Under the pieces are notes generated by a model. That model was not told the DNA's origin. It saw only the letters and a list, made by a program, of their open reading frames with translations, and made no database searches. A stretch of 32,601 nt of DNA from Dyella sp. ASV24 (GTDB lineage Bacteria; Pseudomonadota; Gammaproteobacteria; Xanthomonadales; Rhodanobacteraceae), in contig NZ_JAELTQ010000046.1 in the NCBI RefSeq assembly GCF_016428905.1, forward strand, positions 1 to 32,601, read 5' to 3'. Positions 8,588 to 14,948 of this stretch are shown here, one piece after another; the first letter of the stretch is position 1; the number at the start of each line of letters is the position of its first letter. A program made the position numbers and the translations under genes.

Positions 8588-9901
8588 TCAGTTAGATTTC
8601 AGCTGCCATGCCGGCTGCACCTGCGCAGCACGCCATGTGGGATAGAACGCCGCGAGCACCGTCGTCAGCACGGCCACCAGCATGGTCAACAGCACCAGGG
8701 ACAGATCGAGTTTTGCCAGCTTGGCGACATCCGGCTCGAATACCAGCGACACGCCCATCACACCCAGACCGGTAAGCAACAGCCCCACCACGCCACCCGC
8801 CAGACCAACAGCAGCCGCTTCGATCAGGAATTGCAGGTAGATCTCCTTGCGCGGCGCACCCAAGGCGCGACGCACACCGATCTCCGACGAACGACGCATG
8901 AATTTCGCCAGCAGCAAGCCCACCGTGTTCACCAGGCAGATCAACAGGAAGCCCAGCGATACCATCAGCGAGACCTTGGCCTCCTGCGGCACGACCTTCT
9001 GGTACTCCAACCATTCGGTGACATTGCGCAGACGGTTATTGGGCGCCCAGCGGAAGCGGCCGGAGCGCTGCTGTTCGGCGGCGTAACCATTGAGGTACGA
9101 GCGATAGGCATCGGCTTCGGACTTCGTCGGCAACTCAGCCCAGAAGCCGAGCCACACGCACTCCGAGCGGATCCACGAATCCCAACCCTTACCCGGGTCG
9201 TGGCTGCAGTTGTTGTTGCCGTTGGTCGCCGTCTGCAACTCCACGGCGCGTGTGAACGGCATGAACACCTCGATGGGATCGTCGAAGCCGTTGGTGTTGG
9301 TGACGTCGTAGAACACCGGCTCGGGGTTCCACCTGTCGGCCACACCGACGATGCGATAGTCGCGCCCGTTGAGGTTGATGTTCTTGCCTACGCTGTTGAC
9401 GCCGTTGAACATCTTTTCATTGAGCTCTTTGCCGATAACCACCACAGCAGCGTGCGACTCGTCTTCGTTGGCCGTCCAAGGGTGGCCGTAGAGCATGGGA
9501 ATATCGAACATGGCGAAGGCATCCGTGTACCAGGCGTAGCTGGTTTCGCGGAACGGCAGCATCGACGGATCGGTCGGCACAATGGACATCTGCGCTGGAT
9601 ATAGCGCCGTCTGCCGCTTTGCACGCTTGTCGCGCATCAGGTTGATGGCGTCGGTGTAGCTCATCGCGTTGGGCGGCTCGCCCTTGTTGTGCTGCGTGGA
9701 TTCCGGCCCCCAGTTGTCGATCTGCGGCACAAAGAGCTGGGAGGACTTGTCAGGGATAGGGTTGTTGGAGGTCGCGCGGAACACCGAATAGGTGGTCATC
9801 GACGCGGCCACGCCACAGCCGATCGCCAACACCATCAGCAGCGTCAACAGCGGGTTCTTCCTGAGACTGCGCAAACCAAGCTGTAGATAGTAGGCGAACA
9901 T
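8588..9901 (-). CDS. FtsX/MacB-type ABC permease, type A copy 1
   Basis: A 437-residue permease and the first of the array after the ATPase gene. It has an N-terminal helix (about 18-40), a periplasmic domain of about 250 residues, then three helices in the last 150 residues. The coupling segment is EIGVRRALGAPRKEIY. The cysteine pair is C232 and C248 (CVW). It ends QPAWQLKSN. AAGGA lies 6 bases before the ATG at 9901. A hairpin (9927-9948) sits between the ATPase stop and this start. It is most similar to type A copy 2. Confidence 0.91.
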   Translation of the reverse strand: MFAYYLQLGLRSLRKNPLLTLLMVLAIGCGVAASMTTYSVFRATSNNPIPDKSSQLFVPQIDNWGPESTQHNKGEPPNAMSYTDAINLMRDKRAKRQTALYPAQMSIVPTDPSMLPFRETSYAWYTDAFAMFDIPMLYGHPWTANEDESHAAVVVIGKELNEKMFNGVNSVGKNINLNGRDYRIVGVADRWNPEPVFYDVTNTNGFDDPIEVFMPFTRAVELQTATNGNNNCSHDPGKGWDSWIRSECVWLGFWAELPTKSEADAYRSYLNGYAAEQQRSGRFRWAPNNRLRNVTEWLEYQKVVPQEAKVSLMVSLGFLLICLVNTVGLLLAKFMRRSSEIGVRRALGAPRKEIYLQFLIEAAAVGLAGGVVGLLLTGLGVMGVSLVFEPDVAKLAKLDLSLVLLTMLVAVLTTVLAAFYPTWRAAQVQPAWQLKSN

Positions 9902-9926
9902 GGTCGTCCTTCACTCAACGGAAACC

Positions 9927-9948
9927 ACCTCCCGCACGCGCGGGAGGT
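9927..9948 (-). promoter_or_regulatory. Intercistronic hairpin between ATPase and permease genes
   Basis: ACCTCCCGC and GCGGGAGGT form a perfect 9-base-pair stem around a 4-base loop, in the 60-base gap between the ATPase stop and the first permease. No T-run follows it on the minus strand, so it is a poor intrinsic terminator. A processing or mRNA-stability role is inference. Confidence 0.5.
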
Positions 9949-9961
9949 ACGGTGGCGATAC

Positions 9962-10684
9962 TCAGGCCGGGCTGCCGGCGCGAGCCGAGGTCACGGCGTG
10001 GTGGAAGCGCGGATCTTCCGCAAGATCCACCACCTGACCATCGATGATGTGCACGTTGCGCTGGGCGCGAGCGGCCAGTTCCGGATCGTGCGTCACCATG
10101 ACGATGGTGGCGCCTTCGCGATGGATCTCTTCCAACAGCTCCATCACGCCACGGGCCATCTGCGTATCGAGGTTGCCGGTGGGTTCGTCCGCCAGCAGCA
10201 GGCGCGGCGAGCCGGCCAGCGCGCGGGCGATAGCAACGCGCTGCTGCTGACCACCGGACAGTTCGGCCGGATAGTGCTTGGCGCGCGAGGCCAGGCCAAC
10301 GCGCTCCAGCGCATTCATGATGCGCTCCTTGCGTTCAGCCGTCTTCATACCGCGATAACGCAGCGGCACTTCCACATTGTCGAAGACGTTGAGGTCGGGA
10401 ATCAGATTGAACGCCTGGAAGATGAAGCCGATCTTCTCGTTGCGAATGCGCGAGCGCTCGTTGTCGTTGAGGTTGCTCACCTCCACGCCGTCGAGGTGGT
10501 ACTGACCGCCGGTAAAGGTTTCGAGCAGGCCGGCGATGGTGAGGAAGGTGGTCTTGCCCGAGCCGGAGGGGCCGGTAACCGCGACGAACTCGCCCTCGTT
10601 GACGTTGATGTTGAAGTCGCGCAGCGCATAGGTCTCCACCACTTCGGTGCGGTAGACCTTGGACAGATGGGTCATCTTGAGCAT
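9962..10684 (-). CDS. ABC transporter ATP-binding protein, MacB/LolD type
   Basis: A 240-residue stand-alone nucleotide-binding subunit. All expected motifs are visible: Walker A GPSGSGKT at 38-45, Q-loop Q90, signature LSGGQ at 142-146, Walker B LLLADE at 162-167 followed by PTGNLD, and switch H199. The TGNLD sequence and the overall length are typical of the LolD/MacB/SalX group that partners FtsX-like permeases. AAGGAG lies 8 bases before the ATG at 10684. It is the only ATPase gene in the locus, so it must energise all the downstream A-B permease pairs unless others are encoded elsewhere. It lies 111 bases after the adaptor gene. Confidence 0.96.
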   Translation of the reverse strand: MLKMTHLSKVYRTEVVETYALRDFNINVNEGEFVAVTGPSGSGKTTFLTIAGLLETFTGGQYHLDGVEVSNLNDNERSRIRNEKIGFIFQAFNLIPDLNVFDNVEVPLRYRGMKTAERKERIMNALERVGLASRAKHYPAELSGGQQQRVAIARALAGSPRLLLADEPTGNLDTQMARGVMELLEEIHREGATIVMVTHDPELAARAQRNVHIIDGQVVDLAEDPRFHHAVTSARAGSPA

Positions 10685-10699
10685 GGAATGGCTCCTTCG

Positions 10700-10795
10700 T
10701 TCGCCAGGGAATTGGGAATGGGGAATAGAGAATCGGAGGGCATCGCGGCGAGCCTGAGCTCTTCACTATTCCCTATTCTCGACTCCCTACTCCCT
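10700..10795. repeat. GA-rich imperfect inverted repeat between adaptor and ATPase genes
   Basis: The gap contains GGGAATGGGGAATAGAGAAT and, about 40 bases on, its imperfect complement (ATTCCCTATTCTC...). The two halves could fold into a long interrupted stem in the operon mRNA. There is no coding potential. It may be a dispersed intergenic repeat; its function is unknown. Confidence 0.4.
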
Positions 10796-12067
10796 TCAGT
10801 TAGAAATCGCGACGCGCTGTGCGCCCTTGAAGCTGTCGGTACCGGAGATCACGATGTTGTCGCCTTCCTTCAGGCCATCGAGGATCTCCACCTTGTCGAT
10901 GCTGCTCGCGCCGACGCGGATGGTGTGCTTCTCCGCCACGCCATCGCGCACGAGGTAGGCATAGCTGCCGCCCGATTCGTCGACGAAGGAGCCGCGCTGC
11001 ACGGTGAGCACGTTGTCACGCTTGTCGAGCAGGATGCGCACGGACAGACGCTGGTTCTGGCGCAGTTGCTTGGGCGTAGTGCCGTCGAAGCGCAGGCGGG
11101 CGGCGACTTCACCATTCACTACTTCGGGCGAAATGGCGCTGACCAGGCCCTTCCAGGTGCTGCCGTTGCCGCTGATCTCGCCGGTCATGCCGATGCCGAG
11201 ATCACGTGCGAAGCTCTCCGGCACCTTCATTTCCACTTCGAGCGCGCTGAGGTCGATCACGCTGAGCAGCTGCGCGTCCTTGGCGACGGTGGCGCGCTCG
11301 GCGATGAACAGCTGACCCACCTGACCGTCGACCGGCGACTTCACATTGAGGTCTTCGACTTGGCGCTGCAGGTCTTTCACCAACAGCAGCTGGCGTTCGT
11401 GCGCGAGCTTCTTCGACTGGATGTCGAAATTGAGGCTGTCCGTGTTGGTAGCCAGATCGGACTTGGCGTGCTCGAGCGTGATGCGCATCTTCTCCAGCGT
11501 GTCCTTGGCCTTGTCCACATCCATGCTGGGGACGGCACCCTGAGAGAACGCCTTCTGATAACGCGCAAGGTCGCGTTGCGCGCCCTGCTCGTCGATGTTG
11601 GCGTTGTCGTAGGCCTTCTGCAGTTCGCCGCGCGTCTTGCGCGCATCGATTTGCGCACGCAGGTAATCCACCTGCATGGCATCGGCCGCACTCTGTTCCT
11701 GCGCAAGCTTGTTGGTGAGCTCCGGGCTGTCGATGACAGCGAGCACCAGGCCTTTCTTGACCGCGTCGCCCGCGTGCACTTTCAGCGTTACGGCACCACC
11801 ATAGACGGCATAAAGCGTGGGGCTGACAGCCGCCACCACCTTGCCTTCGGCAGCGATGTCTCTCACGAAGGGGCCTCGCCCGACGGTGGCAAAGGCAAGG
11901 CGCGAACTACTGACCGAGGCATCAGCCGAGAACAGACGCCCAATGCGCGGACCGAACAGCGCCAGCAGCGCCAATACGGCCACACCGATGCCGATCAGCA
12001 TGAACCGGCGCTTCGGATTGGATTTGACCTCGACCAGGCGGTCTTGTGCGGAGGTATCGCGAATCAT
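10796..12067 (-). CDS. HlyD/MacA-like periplasmic adaptor subunit
   Basis: A 423-residue membrane-fusion protein and the first gene of the permease operon. A single membrane anchor lies near residues 21-40, with no lipobox. A split lipoyl/barrel-sandwich domain occupies about 70-112 and 238-275 (SPVDGQVGQL), flanking a long alpha-hairpin of about 105-235 rich in Ala, Gln, Lys and Asp. A beta-barrel and membrane-proximal domain follow to the C-terminus. Such adaptors join an inner-membrane ABC exporter to an outer-membrane channel; no TolC-like gene is in the window. I chose the ATG at 12067 (MIRDTSAQ); the open frame extends 25 codons upstream through the proposed promoter, which I reject. 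Confidence 0.93.
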   Translation of the reverse strand: MIRDTSAQDRLVEVKSNPKRRFMLIGIGVAVLALLALFGPRIGRLFSADASVSSSRLAFATVGRGPFVRDIAAEGKVVAAVSPTLYAVYGGAVTLKVHAGDAVKKGLVLAVIDSPELTNKLAQEQSAADAMQVDYLRAQIDARKTRGELQKAYDNANIDEQGAQRDLARYQKAFSQGAVPSMDVDKAKDTLEKMRITLEHAKSDLATNTDSLNFDIQSKKLAHERQLLLVKDLQRQVEDLNVKSPVDGQVGQLFIAERATVAKDAQLLSVIDLSALEVEMKVPESFARDLGIGMTGEISGNGSTWKGLVSAISPEVVNGEVAARLRFDGTTPKQLRQNQRLSVRILLDKRDNVLTVQRGSFVDESGGSYAYLVRDGVAEKHTIRVGASSIDKVEILDGLKEGDNIVISGTDSFKGAQRVAISN

Positions 12068-12079
12068 CGATTGGTCCCT

Positions 12080-12098
12080 GGCCGCGGACAATGCGGCC
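12080..12098 (-). promoter_or_regulatory. Possible hairpin in the 5' leader of the adaptor gene
   Basis: GGCCGC and GCGGCC flank the 7-base loop GGACAAT, just upstream of the adaptor start and probably inside the transcript. The loop contains another GGAC motif, as in the upstream half-sites. Whether it acts on RNA or DNA is unknown. Confidence 0.35.
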
Positions 12099-12111
12099 CC
12101 TGACCTACATA

Positions 12112-12127
12112 GGCAATCCGCGTGCCA
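12112..12127 (-). promoter_or_regulatory. Sigma-54 (RpoN) type -24/-12 promoter of the ABC permease operon
   Basis: The minus strand reads TGGCACGCGGATTGCC, which fits the sigma-54 consensus TGGCACG-N4-TTGC, including the exact 10-base separation between the -24 GG and the -12 GC. Transcription would start near 12101, giving a leader of about 35 bases before the adaptor ATG at 12067. An AT-rich stretch (12131-12160) lies between it and the upstream CGGAC sites, as expected where DNA must bend. The operon would then need an activator of the NtrC/PspF class, which is not encoded in the window. Confidence 0.82.
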
Positions 12128-12184
12128 AGCCAAAAATCCCAATTTATTCGCTATTTTTCAGCCACTTGAGAACGCGCAGCCGAG

Positions 12185-12233
12185 GCGGACAATTGTCCGC
12201 GGACACTGCCACGGACAGACGGACAAGCGTCCG
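12185..12233. promoter_or_regulatory. Cluster of CGGAC/GTCCG half-sites (candidate enhancer for the sigma-54 activator)
   Basis: Six half-sites occur in 48 bases: CGGAC at 12186, 12200, 12212 and 12220, and GTCCG at 12195 and 12229. They form the perfect palindrome GCGGACAATTGTCCGC (12185-12200), the overlapping palindrome TGTCCGCGGACA (12194-12205), and a third pair ACGGAC-N4-GTCCGT (12218-12233). They sit roughly 85-130 bases upstream of the predicted start site, the usual place for sigma-54 activators to bind. The activator's identity is unknown. Confidence 0.72.
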
Positions 12234-12255
12234 TGGACGCTCATCGAGGCCAACG

Positions 12256-12357
12256 GGCTTTGGCTTTGGCTTTGGCTTTGGCTTTGGCTTCGGCTTCGGC
12301 TTCGGCTTCGGCTTCGGCTTCGGCTTCGGCTTTGGCTTTGGCTTTGGCTTTGGCTTT
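12256..12357. repeat. Hexanucleotide tandem repeat, 17 units in a 5-7-5 pattern
   Basis: Five units of GGCTTT, then seven of GGCTTC, then five of GGCTTT run without interruption. No convincing gene covers it: the minus strand reads as Lys-Pro, Lys-Ala/Glu-Ala or Gln-Ser/Arg-Ser repeats depending on frame, none with a recognisable start or domain. The related repeat copy at 20158 has only two GGCTTT units at the same place, so the tract looks like an expansion inside a dispersed repeat. Confidence 0.9.
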
Positions 12358-12778
12358 TGACCCACCAGGCCCCGTATGAGGCGGCGTGCGGGTGAAGAAA
12401 AGGCCCCGCAGGGGTGGCTGGCAAGGATGCCAGCCACTTTTCGCCGGGGCAGGAGCCCCGTCGAAAAGCCCGGAACCCGCACGCGTACCTGGAGGGCGTA
12501 GCCCGGAAGGCGCCGATTCCGGGGGGCCCTTCTCTTTGGTTACTTTCTCTTGGGCAAGCAAGAGAAAGTAACTCGGCCTTCGGCAGAAGGTCGAAACGCC
12601 CGCTGCGTAGGCGGCCAGATCGCGGTAACGCGACAGCCAAGCGATATCGCTACTGGATCCCGGCCCTTGCCCCCTTTTGCGGGGTGCGCCGGGATGACGG
12701 CTAAAGATGAAGCCACGAGGCGAGCACCCGCCCCTCACCCCAACCCTCTCCCCGGAGGGGCGACGGAGAAGAGCTGGG
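12346..12778 (-). repeat. Composite dispersed intergenic repeat, copy 1
   Basis: This stretch matches 20158-20623 over nearly its whole length in the same orientation. Shared blocks in order are CCCCGTATGAGGCGGCG, a GGATGCC stem, GGCGCCGATTCCGGGGGGCCC, a hairpin of 14 pairs (GTTACTTTCTCTTG at 12539-12552 with 12559-12572), GGCGGCCAGATCGCGGTAACGCGA, a REP-like CGCCGGGATGACG unit, and CCTCACCCCAACCCTCTCCCC. No coding gene is supported inside. It lies between the ABC operon promoter and the hem locus. Confidence 0.85.
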
Positions 12779-12840
12779 GTTACGCCTCGAAATGAGCTGG
12801 GGGTTACGCGCCGAAATGACGACCCGCGTCGAACAAACTC

Positions 12841-13431
12841 TCAGGCACCCGAGCCGGGCGCCAAATCAACCGCCGCAGCCCGCGCCACATCGCGCGCAAT
12901 ACCCCGCCCCAGCGACGAAAGCCGCCCCAGCGGCAACGTATCCAACACCCTCAGCGACGCCAACCGCGTCGTCCGAAAACACAGCAATTCAGCAATCGCC
13001 GCCTTGCACGCCACCTCCCCCGGACACACCGGCGCCGCCGGCAGCGGCGTACCGCACGCAAGCAACGCATCCCATGCCAAGTAATCCGTATCGGGCAACA
13101 GATGCAGGCGAGCGCAGAACACGCCACCCGCATCAAGACAATCGATCCATTCACGCGGACCGTCCGCGCCGATCATGCTCGACGCCCGCAACTCCTCCGT
13201 CTGCAGCAACGGCGCCAGATCCGCACGCGCCACCAGCCAACCCGGCGCAAGCTCGCGGCTGGCGCGCGACGACGGACAGGCCGGCAAATACAGCACGCCG
13301 CCCAGTAACGGGAGGTGCGCAGCGAGGTCCGTGCCGGACATCGGGACCGACGTCCGACTGATGGTCCAAGCCCCGGTATCGGTAGAGGACCGAACCGTGG
13401 TGAAAGCGTGCGCAAGCCAGCCAAACATCAT
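12841..13431 (-). CDS. Hypothetical protein downstream of hemP
   Basis: A 196-residue protein I do not recognise. It has no signal peptide or clear membrane helix; it is rich in Ala and Leu and has five or more cysteines in its second half, including CPGEVAC. The ATG at 13431 has an excellent AAGGAG site 5 bases upstream; a second ATG follows at once. It follows hemP on the same strand after 188 bases, and its start overlaps the stop of a possible 41-residue ORF. The position behind a Fur-controlled hemP suggests a role in iron or haem handling, but nothing in the sequence itself proves it. Confidence 0.7.
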   Translation of the reverse strand: MMFGWLAHAFTTVRSSTDTGAWTISRTSVPMSGTDLAAHLPLLGGVLYLPACPSSRASRELAPGWLVARADLAPLLQTEELRASSMIGADGPREWIDCLDAGGVFCARLHLLPDTDYLAWDALLACGTPLPAAPVCPGEVACKAAIAELLCFRTTRLASLRVLDTLPLGRLSSLGRGIARDVARAAAVDLAPGSGA

Positions 13432-13553
13432 CTTGCTCCTTGGAGGAAAGCCCTGGAGACGACCCGGCTGGCGTTCGGCAAGAAGCGCGTGGCGTTAGGC
13501 CCGGTGAATGTGCCCGGCGCGAAGCCGGTAAGGATGGAGGCATCCCTGCCCAT
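13428..13553 (-). CDS. Possible small ORF between hemP and the 196-aa gene
   Basis: A 41-residue frame starting MGRDASILTG, with a GAGGGAAGC ribosome site just upstream. Its TGA overlaps the ATG at 13428, one codon after the ATG at 13431, so it could be translationally coupled to the next gene. The frame remains open upstream to 13619. I recognise no domain. It may be a leader peptide or chance. Confidence 0.35.
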   Translation of the reverse strand: MGRDASILTGFAPGTFTGPNATRFLPNASRVVSRAFLQGAR

Positions 13554-13619
13554 GAAGCTTCCCTCGGGGGGACGGTGCAACGGTCCGTGGTCGCGCCGTA
13601 GCGCGAGCCACGCCCTCAC

Positions 13620-13835
13620 TCACTTGGTGAGGATCAACTTGTCGTTTCGGGTCAGGCGCAGGTGGTACTCACTGCCCTGATGCTGAATGACCAGCTCCCG
13701 GCCACCCTTGAGCAGCACATGGCTGGACACGCGGCGCGTCGATGCGTCCGGGGCTGAAGGCTTCAGGCTAAGCAGGCGGAACGGGCGGGCCAGTGCTTCG
13801 GCCCCCTGGGGCAGGGACAAAACCGTCGTGGTCAT
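13620..13835 (-). CDS. hemP: Hemin uptake protein HemP family
   Basis: A 71-residue protein whose second half (SSHVLLKGGRELVIQHQG, then YHLRLTRNDKLILTK) matches the HemP/HmuP family: a small protein commonly encoded in haem-uptake loci and needed for expression of the haem receptor in some bacteria. The first half is variable. GGAG lies 7 bases before the ATG. Upstream there is a promoter with a Fur box between its -35 and -10, so it should be expressed under iron limitation. No TonB-dependent receptor is adjacent, which is unusual for this gene. Confidence 0.9.
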   Translation of the reverse strand: MTTTVLSLPQGAEALARPFRLLSLKPSAPDASTRRVSSHVLLKGGRELVIQHQGSEYHLRLTRNDKLILTK

Positions 13836-13856
13836 GATGGAGCTCCGCAGGAGAGT

Positions 13857-13903
13857 GTGGTGACACTTTTGATGATAATGATTCTCATTTAAGTGTCAAC
13901 CAC
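13857..13903 (-). promoter_or_regulatory. hemP promoter with internal Fur box and flanking inverted repeat
   Basis: The minus strand has -35 TTGACA (13894-13899), a 16-base spacer, and -10 TATCAT (13872-13877). The Fur box AAATGAGAATCATTATC fills the spacer and overlaps the -10 (about 13873-13891), matching the 19-base consensus at about 15 positions. Around it GTGGTGACACTT (13857-13868) faces AAGTGTCAACCAC (13891-13903), an inverted repeat broken by one extra base. Repression by Fur-Fe is the natural reading. Confidence 0.87.
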
Positions 13904-13908
13904 CTGAT

Positions 13909-14796
13909 TTACGGCGTCGCACCCCTCCCTGCCCGCTCCTTCGCCAACTTGGCGTCGAGCTTCCGCGTCCCATCCTCCGCATAGGCACGGCAGGCCCCCG
14001 TGTCGATCAGCGGGTTGGGCTTCACCCCGGCATCGCGGCGAGCCACGCGTTCAAGGAAATCGCTCTGGTCCGGATGCGGCGACATCAAGATGTCGCAGGG
14101 CAGCGCCGCGATGACGGCAATGCCACGCCGGTAGTTGGTCACGCGCTCCGGATGCGCCGGGTCGCTGTAGCGATAACTGGAACCGTCGGCGGTAAAAGCC
14201 CCAAGGCTGTCGGCATAAACCATGTGCAGGCAGCGACCACTTTCGCACGACTCCCAGGTCCAACTCGTACTGCCCGGCGTATGGCCTGGCGTGTAATGCG
14301 CGGTCACCGCTACGTCGCCCACACGCGCGACGCCGTTGTCTGGAATGACGTCGATGTGCGAGATCGGCGGAAACTCCGGCGCTTCGCCAAACTGCGGATC
14401 GTCAGGAAAGTGGCCGCCCACCATCAATTCCTTCGCACCCACTTCGCTCGCCGCAACACGTGCCCCGCTGTCGCGCGCGATGGCAGCAATAGCGCCTGCG
14501 TGATCAGCATGCGCGTGCGTGTTGAGGATCAGCTTTACGTCCGTCAAGCGAAAGCCCAACGCCTTGATGTTGGCCTCTACCTGCGGCGCATTTTCCGGCA
14601 GCGTGCCGTCGATCAGGATCAGGCCATCCGACGAGCGGATCAGGATGGAAGTAAGTCCATGGGTGCCGACGTAATAGGTATTGCCGTAGACGCGGAAGGG
14701 TTTCTGCGGCTGCGTCCATTCCGGGTGATCGGCGTGAGCCGAGGCGGCGGCCGCCAAAGTGAGGCAGCCGAACAGCGCGTGGCGAAGGAGCTTCAT
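13909..14796 (-). CDS. Subclass B3 metallo-beta-lactamase
   Basis: A 295-residue secreted zinc hydrolase. Residues 1-22 form a signal peptide ending SAHA. The zinc ligands of subclass B3 enzymes are all present: H94, H96, D98 and H99 in THAHADH, H172 in TPGHTPGSTSW, and H241 in SPHPDQ. Length and motifs match L1/FEZ/THIN-B-type enzymes, which hydrolyse penicillins, cephalosporins and carbapenems in the periplasm. I chose the ATG at 14796, which begins the signal peptide; the frame extends 19 codons upstream. It stands alone, with no regulator beside it. Actual beta-lactam activity is inferred from family and ligands only. Confidence 0.9.
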   Translation of the reverse strand: MKLLRHALFGCLTLAAAASAHADHPEWTQPQKPFRVYGNTYYVGTHGLTSILIRSSDGLILIDGTLPENAPQVEANIKALGFRLTDVKLILNTHAHADHAGAIAAIARDSGARVAASEVGAKELMVGGHFPDDPQFGEAPEFPPISHIDVIPDNGVARVGDVAVTAHYTPGHTPGSTSWTWESCESGRCLHMVYADSLGAFTADGSSYRYSDPAHPERVTNYRRGIAVIAALPCDILMSPHPDQSDFLERVARRDAGVKPNPLIDTGACRAYAEDGTRKLDAKLAKERAGRGATP

Positions 14797-14901
14797 GCGG
14801 TGACATTCCTTGAGGAGAGTTCGCGCATGATGACGATTGCATGCGAACGGCACGGACCGTTATCAGGCGAGGTACGGGCAAAGTCTGGCAAGCCGCGGGC
14901 A

Positions 14902-14925
14902 AAGCCGGTAACCCGCCACCGGCTT
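14902..14925 (-). terminator. Hairpin after the aldo/keto reductase gene
   Basis: AAGCCGGT and ACCGGCTT form a perfect 8-pair stem around an 8-base loop, extendable past one mismatch by GGC/GCC. It lies about 25 bases after the reductase stop, between two minus-strand genes. There is only a weak T-tract, so terminator strength is uncertain. Confidence 0.45.
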
Positions 14926-14948
14926 CGCCTTTCGTTGAGGATCTTGCT

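Noticed and set aside
9998-12103. A 701-codon open frame on the plus strand, antisense to the adaptor and ATPase genes
   Set aside because: It is the mirror of two genes with clear domains; its own translation has no recognisable domain and is His/Arg rich, as expected of a shadow frame in GC-rich DNA.
12144-12482. Minus-strand frame encoding a Lys-Pro repeat protein
   Set aside because: The repeat is a by-product of the hexanucleotide tract, all three minus frames give similar dipeptide repeats, and the frame runs through the composite non-coding repeat.
12240-12840. CRISPR array
   Set aside because: The tandem repeat has no spacers, and no cas genes are present.
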